A stretch of 64,000 bases of DNA, from assembly GCA_030323885.1 (NCBI GenBank), contig CM059198.1, positions 8,454,086-8,518,085 of the forward strand, written 5' to 3'. Below, in pieces: positions 32,440-44,329 of the stretch. Made by a program: the position numbers and the translations under genes. The DNA comes from Branchipolynoe longqiensis (lineage: Eukaryota; Annelida; Polychaeta; Phyllodocida; Polynoidae). Below the pieces are notes generated by a model, which saw nothing but the letters and a program-made list of their open reading frames with translations, was not told the origin of the DNA and did no database searches. Position 1 is the stretch's first letter; each line of letters starts with the position of its first letter.

Positions 32440-32752
32440 ATGAGTTCAGCGGCCGTCTCCCGTTTTGGTAGATCATGGGATTCGAACCCGAACCCTGATC
32501 GAGTCAAACCAATGACTTAGAAATTGATACTTGTCGCTATCCAGCCAGTCGCTCAGCATTGATAAGAGAGGGCAAGCACTGGTTGGCTCAGTGTCAGGAT
32601 AATGTGACTGAGTGGGATAACAGGTCATGGTGCTGGCGGCCTGGTCTCTCATTGGGGTGGCAGTATAACGTCGCCATGAGTGCGCATTGTCACAAGTCGG
32701 TCCTGATATGACCGGTCCTGATATGTTGGCAGGACTTAAAACTCCAACAACC
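32440..32752 (+). mobile_element. SINE-A copy with second head type
   Basis: Head GCCGTCTCCCGTTTTGGTAG and GGATTCGAACCCG (second head type), full body, tail with a small CCTGATATGACCGG duplication, then ACTTAAAACTCCAACAACC. Confidence 0.82.
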
Positions 32753-32924
32753 AACCGCTCACTGCGGTCTCGTCCCCATCCTGCAGGCTTCCCTCACATT
32801 GGGCAATAACCACTTACTAATGCAGACTCTTATTGCCTGACCTAATGGAAAACTGTGACCTTCAGGGATCAGAGCCGCAGTAGCGTGTCCAAGGTCATGC
32901 AGGCTGGAACCAGCGAAGGATTCG

Positions 32925-33258
32925 TAGTTGGAGCTTTACATCCTGGCAGCACCTAAGGTCATATCAGGGCGGGTACCGACTTGTGACAGTGCGCACTCAT
33001 GGCGATTTAATAGTGCTGCCCAACTGGGAGACCAGACCACCAGCACCATGACCTGATATCCCACTCAGTCACATTATCCTGACATTAAGCAAACCAGTCC
33101 TTGCCGGATATCCTAATAGTGCCGAACGCCTGAGTAGGAAGCGACAAGCATCAATTTACTAAGTAATTGGTGTGACTCGACCAGGGACGAGTGAAATGCC
33201 GGATATCCGCTGTGCTGCGCATTCAAGTGCGCCCATGGGTTCGAATCCCACGATCTAC
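32925..33258 (-). mobile_element. SINE-A copy with an unusual head
   Basis: Body and tail are normal (GGAGCTTTACATCCTGGCAG at the left). At the head end, the junction leads into ATGCCGGATATCCGCTGTGC and GGTTCGAATCCCACGATC. A related word string occurs near 36550 without the SINE. Confidence 0.7.
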
Positions 33259-33636
33259 CCACAAAAAAACTCCAGCGAAGGAAGATGCAATGAATGCCCA
33301 CAAATGTGTCCTGTACCGTAGCCGCATAATTCTAAATTGTAGTTGATTCGCTAGAGGGACCATCATCTTGACTTCCCCCCTGGTGGGAAACAGTGGCACT
33401 ATGGGTCTTTGCCACACACCCCTCCAGCCCGGGTCATTCGACCCCGCTCCTCCAGTGAATCAACACCTCACATATTTTACCACACCCACCCACCTGCTAT
33501 TTGACTCTCTACTTTGAGCCCTGCTCGACTCTGGGGTTCGCCATTGATGCACTCCAAAACCACCCCCTCCGCCCCCCCCCCCCCCGCCAGTGATCTTCCA
33601 CTCTGGATGTTGACCAACTTGATTAAGACTTTGACA
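33259..33636. other. No gene; C-homopolymer
   Basis: A C-run at 33569-33588 is the only notable feature. Confidence 0.45.
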
Positions 33637-34350
33637 CTGATTTAAAGCTGCATAGTCGGATTTGATTCTACATATCACATGCACCTCCCTTAACCATCAT
33701 GAACAAACCATCAACACACTGAACATCCTACACAACTATCAACCTCTTTAAACACATTGAACATTATATAAGACAGACAAAATGTCTTGTCAACTATAAA
33801 CTTACCATGTATTATAAAAGAAAAAATGTAACCCTCAATGATCGTTTGAGTTGCCCTGAGTATACACTTTCTACTCGGTGCTGCTCCCCATTTTTGCATG
33901 AACTACAGTGACTGCTGCTGTACATTATACAACAGGAGCCACTCCCTTAATTCTACAGGATCGGTGCTGTAACTAATACAGCACTGATCAAACTTAGATT
34001 ATATAGACTGTCAATTCCAATAGTAAGATGGCTGGAAGACCAGTGCTCCGGCGCTGACAAATGTCATATTCAGATGAATAAATACTTTACCCCTGAAAAA
34101 GAATATATATATCTAACTTACAAACTGGTGCACTTATTAAACATGTTGTCACAATATAGAAGGGAATATTGAGGCAATTTAATATAACCTCTTACTGAAG
34201 AAGCCTACGGTCAAGGTCAGATGGTGTTAAGAGTTTTAGGAATGCTTGCGAACATTAAGTTAGCATATTTGCACTTCAAGTATCTAAAAAGTTAGCAATT
34301 TAAAATTACTTCAAACTGAAGTAATGTAGATTACAATGATCAACCTAATA
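33637..34350. mobile_element. MITE-1 copy, interrupted and truncated
   Basis: The left end TTTAAAGCTGCATAGTCGGA is at 33637. Interior words return at 34112-34350 (GGTGCACTTATTAAACATGT, GAAGAAGCCTACGGTCAAGG, GATTACAATGATCAACCTAA). About 400 bp of unrelated sequence separates them, and the right end is replaced by a pogo-like terminus at 34351. Confidence 0.65.
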
Positions 34351-34580
34351 CAGTATAACCCTGTTAAACCAAACTTGAAGGGACCCTAGACATTTATTTT
34401 GATTAACCGATCATTGGTTTAACGGAACTTTGGCTTTGACTTTGACTTTGAGTAAGCGTGTATTGCACATGTAATATACAATGTATGTGGACACTTTTAT
34501 TATTGTGTTTTTTAATGTATATACAGTACAACCCCGTTAAATGAAGCTCGGTTAAACCAAACCATTCCGCCCCTTTATGC
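34351..34580. mobile_element. pogo/Tigger-like terminal sequences
   Basis: CAGTATAACCCTGTTAAACC, preceded by TA, and CAGTACAACCCCGTTAAATG at 34526 resemble ends of pogo-type (Tc1/mariner superfamily) elements. Both lie in the same orientation, so a complete element cannot be delimited. Confidence 0.4.
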
Positions 34581-34782
34581 TTGCATACTGTGTATACATC
34601 ACATACATACATAGTATTTTATTATTATATATACAACATTTTCAGTGGCACAGTGAGTGGCGGTGACAGTGGGGAGGGGTGGTGGCACAACCATCGGAGC
34701 TGGGGTTGATGAGACTGGAGCCGCAGATGAGGACAGACTCCATCACTCCATGGTGCTGAGTGAATGATTAGGGAAAGGTTGG

Positions 34783-34889
34783 ATATTCCGGGTTATTATA
34801 CTCATATAATTCTTATACAGCATATCTATATATATATAGAATATATATATGCTGTATAAGAATTAGACAAGTATAATAACCCGGAATAT
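34783..34889. repeat. Long near-perfect palindrome
   Basis: Left arm ATATTCCGGGTTATTATACT, then ATTCTTATACAGCATAT; the right arm is its complement, ATATGCTGTATAAGAAT, then AGTATAATAACCCGGAATAT. The arms are about 48 bases with a few mismatches around an AT core. Strong cruciform potential. Confidence 0.9.
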
Positions 34890-36506
34890 TATACTATCCT
34901 AACACCCACCCACCAGTAATCGGGTGGTTGAGCCTCGGACTACTCATCTACTGCTCAGGCTTCAACTCCGACGGTGGCACCACAGCTCGCCTGCTCGCTG
35001 TCCTACTCACTTAACGCCGAGAAATGAAAATGATATATATATGACTCATTGTTAACTAGCGGTATTTTACGCGCTAGAATCTTTATAGGAAATAGAACCC
35101 TTACTTCTGTGTGTGCAGGCCGGAAAGCACTAATGTATGATATTACTCAAGCGATGATCCGCTTACTGTATCTGCTTACTATATCTGCTTACTATATCTG
35201 CTTACTATATCAGTTCCAAGAAATATCAACCCAACAGAAATTAAGTGTGGTAAAGTCTAGTAGGGAGGGGTGGCTGGCTCCTCCTGCTGTGCTGTCTCCA
35301 GGTCATCTACCTGCCACACCCCCTGCCCAGCTCTTTTATTCAGATGGAACACATTCAAAATACAGGTACACAGTTGCTGGGAGTCTCCTCAGTCAGAGAC
35401 AGTAACATGGCATTTCATTGGTTGAACTCCTCCAGTCAGTGGGGGGGGGGGAGGGTGGGAGTGGGTGGACCCCCACCACTCCCACCAGCCCCCTCCCCCA
35501 TCTAGGTAAGGGGTGGGGGGCACAACCCACCCACCCCAAGTCAGATACATATTTTTCCATCAAGTTCACCAATCACACTTATCTGGGATTATCAACCCTA
35601 TTTATCTTTACATAACACCCGTGGTCACCAGTCCCTTGGATTGGGACAACTCCAAAATAGTAGGAGTTTCTACATGCCTTACTTTGAGAATTACATATTT
35701 TATCATCTTTAGTTCAGCAAACTGCCACCAGGTTGGGCACGGAGGTCTCACCACACACACACACACCCCCTCCACCTCCCACCTCCAGCCTGACACCTGG
35801 CTTTGGCAGGTCCTGCAAACACTCACACACACACAGCCCCCATGCATTGTCACCTGTGTGCTAACACTCCCTCAGATACTGGCATCTGTAAATCGTACCA
35901 TAACAGGCACACATAACTTAATTATTGACTTAATTATTATACCCATTCGGTGGCATTCTTCACAGACTATTTGTCTGGGTGAAGAAACCAGTCTGCATCA
36001 ACTGTATATGCTGCCCTTAGTTTCAGCATTTACCTCCTTTCATACAATATATAATACCAACAGACTTCAATTCAGTAATGCATGTAAATATACCAATACA
36101 GTAATAATTTTCCAGAGTTCTTATCTCCAGTGGTTATATTTGATGTAGAACCTTAGAACAATCTGATATTAATTATCACTTCACTTAATATACATAATCT
36201 ACCATGGTTTCACAACTTGGTTTGAATATTATGCATATGTATTTACCAACATGATAGAATGAATTAGGTATTATTAGAGAGGTTTTATAGTGGTACTTAT
36301 ATAATTGGAATATTATTATAATGACTTTATAGAAATAACTGGATGATTTAAATATGATTAAAACAGTTTTCTTAATGCTTCACATATGAGTTTTATGAAA
36401 AGGAGATATTTTAGAATTTATTTAAACTATTATTTATTTATGAACCAGACCTAAAAAGTCGGAATATTTTACATCATCCTCCTGAGAGAAATCCCCCACA
36501 TTCAAT
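34890..36506. other. No recognisable gene
   Basis: A short TATCTGCTTACTA tandem repeat at 35168-35208, G/C-rich patches at 35438-35530 and a CA-rich patch at 35750-35840. Open frames of 118 and 211 codons (35049-35405, 35513-36148) show no domain or conserved pattern I can name and span these low-complexity patches. Confidence 0.4.
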
Positions 36507-36992
36507 GGGCGATAATAGGAGCGAATTCCAGCATGATGACGGTTGACGAGTGGCATGCCGGATATCCGCTGTCTTGCGTATTCGTATTCAAGTGGGCCTA
36601 TTATCGCTCAGGAAGCCACCGGATTGCCTCTGCTGGCACACTTTCACTTCGCAACTGCAGCGTTCCATTATACATCACGTGTCTTGACAGCAGGACCCAG
36701 TTTAGTCACGTGACCCAGTGGCGACGACCTTGTTATGCTTTTCCTGCCGTGTCATATTGCCTGCCGCCGATCAGTTACCGATACGTCACTGTTGTCATGG
36801 CGACACGGCATCTGACCGGATGTGGCCCAACAGGTCAGCGCCGATGCAACTTCCGGTTGCGGCGGACATTACGGCGCCTACGGAGGCGTCTTGTATTATC
36901 GCTCATTAATGTATGGATGACGCAGTTGGGGGGATGAACGATGGAAGTGTCACAGAGTTTTTTGTGGGTGTTTTTTGTTATACATTAGCTGC
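36507..36992. other. CpG-richer interval with repeated GGCGATAATA words
   Basis: GGCGATAATAGG at 36508 and complements ATTATCGCTC at about 36600 and 36896. The same word occurs at 46542 and 50968. A 134-codon frame (36533-36937) is Arg-rich near its end and not recognisable. It may be an old transposon with GGCGATAATA ends. Confidence 0.35.
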
Positions 36993-37346
36993 TTAAAGTT
37001 GCATAGTCCGATGAAGCATCACATTTTCAAAACCAAAACACTTACCTAGATTTGATTCTACATATTTATCTTAGATACTGGTACAGATATTAAGCATTTG
37101 TTGTCACATAGAAGGGCATAGGGGGTGAATTTAATAGAACCTGTTACTGCATAACCCTATGGTGTCAGAGTTTTGGCATGCTTGCCAAAATTAATTTGGC
37201 ATGTTGTCACTTCAAATATCTCCAAAGTTAGCCATTTAAGATAAAGGTTACTTCAACCTAAAGTAAAGTAGCTTATAATGATCAATTTAATGTATTTATC
37301 TCAGAAGATGACAGAAACTCAAAGCCATCGGACTATGCAACTTTAA
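36993..37346. mobile_element. MITE-1, complete 354-bp copy
   Basis: TTAA (36993-36996), then AGTTGCATAGTCCGATG; right end CATCGGACTATGCAACT, then TTAA (37343-37346), with 17-base perfect terminal inverted repeats. It is inserted exactly in the TTAA of a SINE tail (CCCTGCTTAA in complement). TTAA targeting is the habit of piggyBac and Kolobok transposases; none is encoded here. Confidence 0.93.
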
Positions 37347-37555
37347 GCAGGGGAAATTTCAATCGTGGACGATTGGTCTTGCTCGTTCCACTGCTCCTTG
37401 CCCTATCCGAATAATGCCAAGCGCCTCACTAGGAAATGAAAAGTATCAATTTTTAAGTCATTGGTTTGGCTCGACGAGGGTTCGAATCCACGATCCCAGG
37501 ATCTAGCAACACGGGAGACGGACGCTCTAACTCATTCAGCCATCCCGTCTGGTTT
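37347..37555 (-). mobile_element. Short SINE-A derivative with shared tail and second head type
   Basis: On the minus strand: GACGGGATGGCTGAATGAGT head, GGATTCGAACCCTCG B box, a short body (GCTTGGCATTATTCGGATAG), then the shared tail CAGTGGAACGAGCAAGACCA. It shows the tail joined to a truncated SINE-A body. Confidence 0.82.
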
Positions 37556-37737
37556 ATTATTGTTGTTGTTGTAGTAGTATGGGAGCTTGTTCATCATTCC
37601 TGAAATCGTGTGCTGAATTCATTAACTTTGTCTTATGTTTTTCTGAAAAAGTTTGAAGTTTATAACCTGATAGAAAATTCAGTGAAGTTTGCTCATCCTC
37701 ACAAGGCGGAAAGCCACATATCCAGGTTGGCTGGTTG

Positions 37738-38008
37738 CTTAATGTTGCATAGTCTGATACTTTTCAGTTGTGAAATTCTGTCATTTTTCTGAGATAAATA
37801 TATTAAATTGATTCTCATAATCTACCTTGAAACAACTTTTATTTTAAATTGCTAAGTTTTGAGATATTTGAAGTGTAAACATGTCAAATTAGTTTTGGCA
37901 AGCACACCAAAACTCTGTCACCATAGGCTTCTGCAGTAACCTGTTCTATTACATTGGCTTAGTATTCCCGTCTGTGTGACTACAAATGGTTAGCAAGTGC
38001 ATCAGTTT
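37738..38008. mobile_element. MITE-1 copy truncated at its right end
   Basis: TTAATGTTGCATAGTCTGAT at the left, then the ordinary interior (TCTGTCATTTTTCTGAGATA, AACATGTCAAATTAGTTTTG, AAGTGCATCAGTTTCTAA), cut off by the next element at 38009. Confidence 0.82.
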
Positions 38009-38128
38009 CTAATGCCCCGGTCACATACACGTTAGTGGACATAGTTGAACGTAGTGGAGCCCAACATAGTGGAGCCTAATGTAGTTGAATGTAGTTGAAC
38101 GTAATTGAATGGAGTTGAACATACCTGC
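38009..38128. mobile_element. TTAA-type element, same family as 23173-23313, left half
   Basis: CTAA (38009-38012) then a GCCCCGGTCACATACACGTT terminus and GAACGTAGTGGAGC, GTAGTTGAAC words. No right terminus. It inserted in MITE-1 interior sequence. Confidence 0.65.
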
Positions 38129-38157
38129 ATCCATACTTGTCTCTTATGTTAACTTGG

Positions 38158-38850
38158 TAATGGCCATGTCACACTACAATGTAACGCGCCTGCTTAGGGA
38201 CAACGTGAAAATCAATTTTACACGCAGAAATTCTCGGCATAATATGCAAATACGGGGCCAAGTTGGACGTCAGTGCCAGGTAGTTGACGTGAGCGTAACG
38301 TTGGTATAGCATATTGATAACGTGGTTCAACGAGTCAGGACAAAGGAATTATTAATTGTGTCAATGTGAGGCTAGCGAAACTCCAGTGCATGTGACGCCA
38401 GCCTAGCATGACATTAGCGGCGGCTTAGCATCGGGCTGGCATGATCATGCCTGCCCTAATGTTCCCACGTCTGACTCGACCATTTTTTCCCGACGTGAGT
38501 CGACGTCAACCCACCGAGAGACTAGCATCGGGCTGACATGAGTCCAGCGTATACTCGAAGGCAACACGTTCACACCACGTTCATAACACGTTCGACAACG
38601 TTCAAAGGACGTCACAGACGTTACGCGCACGCTAGACTTCATCAACGGTATCAACTACATCAGGACACGTTTGCAAAATGTTTGAGCTACGTTAGGCACG
38701 TGACACAGACAGGTTTGACCTACATTGCGATACATTAACCCCACATTGGCTTAGCGCGGGCCGCACATTCATCCCGCATGTGCGTCACTCTGACGTAAGG
38801 CAACGTTGATCTAACATAGCTGACGCAGCTCTATCGCACGTCTCATGTCA
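38158..38850. mobile_element. TTAA-type element 6, ACGTTCACACGT-word interior, right end not seen
   Basis: Begins GGCCATGTCACACTACAATG, close to the ends at 10849 and 41900. The interior consists of AACGTGAAAAT, GACGTCAGTGC, ACGTTCATAACACG-like variation. The right boundary merges into the CAGCCCCTTC array without a recognisable inverted end. Confidence 0.55.
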
Positions 38851-39335
38851 GCCCTCAGCCCCTTTCAGCCCCTTGCAACCCCTTCCAGCCCATTATAACC
38901 CCTTCCAGCCACTTCCAGCCCCTTCGGCTCTTCCAGCCCCTTCCAGCTCTTCCAGTCCCTTCCAGCCCCTTCCAGCCCCTTCTCGCTCTTCCAGTCCCTT
39001 CCAACCCCTTCCAGCCCCTTCCAGCCCTTCCAGCCTCTCCCAACCCCTTCCAGACCCTTCCAGCCCATCAGCCCCTTTCAGCCCCTTGCAACCACTTCCA
39101 ATCCCTTCCAACCCCTTCCATCCCTTCCAACCCCTGTCTGCCCCTTCCAACCCCTTTCAGCCCCTTCGAGCCCCTCAGCCCCTCAGCCCCTCAGTCCACC
39201 AGACCCTTCCAGACCCTTCCTACCACTTTCAGTCCCTTCCAACCCCTTCCAGCCAGCTCCAGCCCCTTCCAGCCCCTTCCAGGCCCTTCCAGCCCCTTCC
39301 AGCCCCTTCCAGCACGTCAGCCCCTCAGACGCTGA
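38851..39335. repeat. CAGCCCCTTC minisatellite
   Basis: Units of 10 and 15 bases (CAGCCCCTTC, CAGCCCTTCC, AACCCCTTC) for nearly 500 bp. It is open in several frames but purely repetitive. The following 39336-39544 is unremarkable. Confidence 0.92.
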
Positions 39336-39544
39336 CACACCACGTGATCTCCAAGCCTCCTTGCCACCATTCCCACAATCCATCACGATCATAGCGCAGT
39401 GGCGGGGGGTCGCCTAATTCTCAGGCTCTGACATTAAAAATTCATAGCTTGTAAATCCGATTTCTCAGCCGGGGCATGCGTGGCAAGCGTTCCACTGCTG
39501 AAGGTGTTTGAAGCCTTCATCCTGTATCCCACCACTAATGCCTT

Positions 39545-41045
39545 ACACGCACCCCGGTAAAATCACACAGCAATACAACCACACACCATACACCCACATA
39601 CACACACACCGTACACACACACAGAGCCACATACCCACATACACCCACACACACCATACACCCACACACATGGTACACACACACATACACACATACACAG
39701 AGCCGCATACCCCCATACACATGCACCCCGGTAAAATCACACAGAAATACAACCACACATCATACACCCACATCCACCCATACCGTACACACACATACAT
39801 ACACACATACACAGAGCCGCATACCCCCATAGACACGCACCCCGGTAAAATCACACAGCAATACAACCACACACCATACACCCACATACACACACACTGT
39901 ACACACACAGAGCCACATACCCACATACACCCACACACACCATACACCCACACACACGGTACACACACACATACACACATACACAGAGCCGCATACCCCC
40001 ATACACACGCACCCGGTAAAATCACACAGAAATACAACCACACATCATACACCCACATCCACCCATACCGTACACACACATACATACACACATACACAGA
40101 GCCACATACCCCCATACACACGCACCCCGGTAAAATCACACAGCAATACAACCACACACCATACACCCACATACACACACACCGTACACACACACACAGA
40201 GCCACATACCCACGCACACCCACACACACCATACACACACATACACACATGCACAGAGCTGCATACCCACATACACACGCACCCCGATAAAATCACACAG
40301 CAATACAACCACACACACACACCATACACACACACCATACACACACACATACACAGAGCCGCATACACACATACACACCATACACCATACACCCACATAC
40401 ACACACACCGCACACACATACACAGAGCCGCATACCCACATACACACGCACCCCGGTAAAATCACACAGCAATACAACCAAACACCATACACCCACACAC
40501 ATGGTACACACACACATACACACACAGAGCCACATACCCACATACACACGCACCCCGGTAAAATCACACAGCAATACAACCACACACCATACACCCACAT
40601 ACACCCACACACACCGTACTCACACACATACACACATACACAGAGCCGCATACCCCCATACACACGCACCCCGGTAAAATCACACAGCAATACAACCAAA
40701 CACCATACACCCACACACACGGTACACACACACATAAACACATACACAGAGCCGCATACCCCCATACACACGCACCCCAGTAAAATCACACAGCAATACA
40801 ACCACACACCATACACCCACATACACCCACACACACATACACACACATACACAGAGCCGCATACCCACATACACACGCACCCCGGTAAAATCACACAGCA
40901 ATACACACAGCAATACAACCACACACCATACACCCACATACACACACACCATACACCCACACACGCCATACACCCACGCACGCCCACGCACGCCCACACA
41001 CACCTACACACATCCACACACACACACAGACACACCCACACCGGT
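39545..41045. repeat. CA-rich array with higher-order units of about 100-300 bp
   Basis: The phrase ACCCCGGTAAAATCACACAG, followed by CAATACAACCACACACCATA, recurs about eleven times at varying spacing, each time followed by CACAGAGCCGCATACCC. Minus-strand frames up to 383 codons are Val/Cys/Gly repeats, not genes. A less regular section covers 41046-41199. Confidence 0.92.
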
Positions 41046-41199
41046 GCATTCACACAATGATACACACAGGAATACAACCACACATGATATACCCACATAC
41101 ACCCACACACACTGTGCACCCACACGCACGATACACCTACACACCCCCACATATACCGAACACCCACACACATGCACACGGGTAAAACTACACAGCGAT

Positions 41200-41895
41200 A
41201 CACACGCACCGATACAAGCACACCCACCAATATACGCACGTACCAATACACACATACACCAAGACACCCACATACACAAATGCACACTCACGCACCAATA
41301 CAAGCACACCCACCAATATACGCACGTACCAATACACACATACACCAAGACACCCACATACACAAATGCACACTCACACACCAATACACGCATACCCACC
41401 AATATACACACTTACCAATACACACATACACCAAGACACCCACATACACAAATGCACACTCACACACCAATACACGCACACCCACCGATATACGCACGTA
41501 CCAATACACACATACACCAAGGCACCCACATACACAAATGCACACTCACACACCAATGCACGCACACCCACCAATATACACACGTACCAATACACACATA
41601 CACCAAGACACCCACATACACAAATGCACACTCACACACCAATACAAGCACACCCACCAATACACACACGTACCAATACACACATACACCAAGACACCCA
41701 CATACACAAATGCACACTCACGCACCAATACAAGCACACCCACCAATATACACACTTACCAATACACACATACACCAAAACACCCACATACACCAATGCA
41801 CACTCACGCACCAATACAAGCACACCCACCAATATACACACTTACCAATACACACATACACCATACACCCAGATACACCAATACACCCATATGTA
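41200..41895. repeat. 86-bp CA-rich satellite
   Basis: Eight units in register (ACACCAATACAAGCACACCC, ACCAATATACGCACGTACCA, AAGACACCCACATACACAAA). The 86-bp period appears as stop-free frames shifting by one base from unit to unit. Confidence 0.93.
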
Positions 41896-42757
41896 TTAAA
41901 GGCCCTGTCACATTACGACGCTTCTGCCGGCGCGCCGGCAACGCGCAAAATATTTGCAACCCGTCGAGAAACGTCGAACTTTTCGGCGCTTTGGGAGAAA
42001 GTTTGACACGGCGCAGCGTGTTAGTGGCGTGTTGGAGGAGCGTTATTGGCGCGTTATTGGCGCGTTATTGGCACGTTATTGGCGCGTTAGTAGCGTGTTA
42101 TTGGCGCGTTGTCGGCGCCCTGGTGGCGCGCTATCGGCGCGTTTACAGCGTGGAGGGAGCGCGTTGGTATCGTGTTAGTGTTGCGTCAACCCGTACATAC
42201 CCGCCAGCAACACGTTTAGGACGCGCCCGCAGCGCGTCCACAGCGCGTCCACAGCGCGCGGCCAACGCATCCAGGCGCGCCGGCAACACGTCCAACGCGC
42301 CGAGAAACGCTGGAGCAACCCCAATGGCATGCCCACAACACGTCGATGGGACGTTCCCGACGCGCCGACGGAACGCTCCCCATTTTTGGGGAAAAAGAGC
42401 CAACGTTAACCAACATTGATCAACGTCCTGCCAGCGTTCCGCCGGCGCGCCGCCAACGCGTGTCGACGTGTTGCTAACGCGTCCGTAACGCGCCCTCCAA
42501 CCCGTTGGCGCGCGTCGCCGCGCGTCCAAAGTTTTGTGCATGCACAAAACCTCGACGCGCCGCGCCGCGCACCGACGCGCGCCGACGTTTCCATTCACAC
42601 GTTGCTATGTACCGACGCGCCGGTAACGCGCCGGTAACGCGCCGGCAACGCGCCGGCAACGTACCGGACGTGTACCGACGTTTTGAACAAAAACCAGACC
42701 CGTCGGCACGCGTCGAAGCGCGTTGGTGAGAAACGTCGTAGTGTGACAGGGCCTTAA
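41896..42757. mobile_element. TTAA-type element 7, GCGCGTT/CGCCGGCAACG-word interior
   Basis: Exact TTAA on both sides (41896-41899, 42754-42757). Ends AGGCCCTGTCACATTACGAC and, complemented, GGCCCTGTCACACTACGACG form a terminal inverted repeat of at least 20 bases. It is inserted into CA-rich satellite, which resumes at 42758. The GC-rich interior is a succession of GCGCGTTATTGGC, CGCGCCGGCAACG and GCGCGTCCACA variants; Arg/Ala-rich frames of up to 151 codons are composition artefacts. Confidence 0.92.
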
Positions 42758-42960
42758 GAGACACATACACCACAACACACACACAAGCACATACACCAAT
42801 AAACACACACACCTATAAACATACACAAACAAACACACATATAAACACACAGACTCATACACCAATAAACACACACTGACACACACCAATAAACACACAC
42901 AAACGCACACCAATACACACACACGAGTACATGCACACCTACACACACTCCCATTACAAT
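42758..42960. repeat. CA-rich satellite, continuation
   Basis: ACACACACCAATAAACACAC units. It is the continuation of the array interrupted by the element at 41896. Confidence 0.88.
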
Positions 42961-43025
42961 CGTTGTAACCACCTTCCACAACCAGCTCCCACAACCACCC
43001 ACTGTCCCCCTCAACCACCCCCACC

Positions 43026-43372
43026 CCCACCCATCACCCGCCACCCACCACCCACCACCCACCACCCACCACCCACCACCCACCACCCACCACCCACCAC
43101 CCACCACCACCCACCACCCACCACCACCCACCACCCACCACCCACCACCCACCACCCACCACCCACCACCCACCACCCACCACCCACCACACCACCACAC
43201 CACCACCCACCACCCACACCACCCACCACCCACCACCCACCACCCCACCCACCCACCACCCACCACCCCACCCACCCACCACCCACCACTACCACCCACC
43301 ACCCACCACCCACCACCCACCACCCACCACCCACCACCCACCACCCCACCACCCACCACCCACCACCCACAG
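43026..43372. repeat. CCACCCA heptamer array
   Basis: About 340 bp of CCACCCA, with occasional CCACA and CCCACC variants. The complement is TGGGTGG, able to form G-quadruplexes. Confidence 0.95.
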
Positions 43373-43454
43373 CGCCCTCTGGAAAGCATGACGCGCATAA
43401 TACGAGCAGCGTTCACCCCACGTGACCCTGCATGCCTGATCAGGCGCAGATTAT

Positions 43455-44035
43455 CAAAGTCCTCTCCCCCTCCCACCTCCCCCCGTCCTCCCCCCGCCCT
43501 CCCCCCGCCCTCCCCCCCGTCCTCTCCCGCGTCCTCCCCCCATCCTCCCGCGTCCTCCCCCTGTCCTCCCCCCGTCCTCCCCCCGTCCTCCCGGCTTTTC
43601 CCCTCTTCCACATCTTGTTCTCCTCTCCCTAACCCCTCCATTTCCCCGGACCGCTCCTCCCGAAGCACCCTTCTCCCCCTCCTCTCCTTGTCCCATCCAC
43701 TCCCCGGTACCCCTCCCCCCATCCATCCCATCTCTCCCCCTTACCCCCTTCCCGCTTCTCCCCTTCTCCACTTCACTTCCCTTTCGGCTTCTTCCCCTGT
43801 ACCCCTACCCTCCTCCCACCTCTCCCTCTCCCCATCCCTCCCCTGTACGCTCCTTCCCCTGTACCCCTCCCCCCTCCCACCTCTCCCTATCCCCATCCCT
43901 CCCCTGTACGCTCCTTCCCCTGTACCCCTCCCCCCTCCCACCTCTCCCTCTCCCCATCCCTCTCCTGTAAGTTCCTTCCCCTGTACCCCCCTTCCCCCAC
44001 CTCCCCCTTCTCCCCTCACCCCTTCCCCCCTATCT
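43455..44035. repeat. Polypyrimidine CCCTCC-type tract
   Basis: C/T-only sequence with an internal unit CCCCATCCCTCCCCTGTACG, CTCCTTCCCCTGTACCCCTC repeated three times (about 43820-43985). Frames here are Pro/Ser artefacts. 44036-44329 holds nothing recognisable. Confidence 0.9.
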
Positions 44036-44329
44036 GGGGAGCAGAGGCTGAAATTAGATTCAAATCTCGCGTGAAGTAGACAAGGCTTGATGGAACGTGT
44101 TGTCGTCGAATGTGGTGGTGGGTGTGGTATTTGTGGTAGTTGTCCAACTGGGGACTTGGTAGGGGGGTGAGGGGGTGTCACGTGATGGTTCGGTGGGCAT
44201 GGCCGGGTCAGGGGTCACTGCCGTGAAGATGCTGTGGAGTTGACAGGGAAGTGACAGTGAAATGGCAGCAACTTGTGTGGGATACCCCGACTGTCACTGT
44301 CCGCCTAGCGGCCTGGGGCAGAGGCTAGG

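Noticed and set aside
35513..36148. 211-codon frame as a host gene
   Set aside because: It runs through a CA-rich patch and AT-rich sequence, with no conserved motif and no supporting signals.
36533..36937. 134-codon frame as a host gene
   Set aside because: No recognisable family, no signal peptide or splice context, and composition typical of random CpG-richer DNA.
40136..42419. Open frames of 320-415 codons of His/Thr/Pro or Val/Cys/Gly repeats
   Set aside because: Pure translation of CA-rich satellite. The frames shift with the 86-bp period and occur on both strands.
41954..42598. Arg/Ala-rich proteins in the GC-rich TTAA element
   Set aside because: Both strands and several frames are open because the interior is CGCG-rich with few stops. 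No domain is recognisable.
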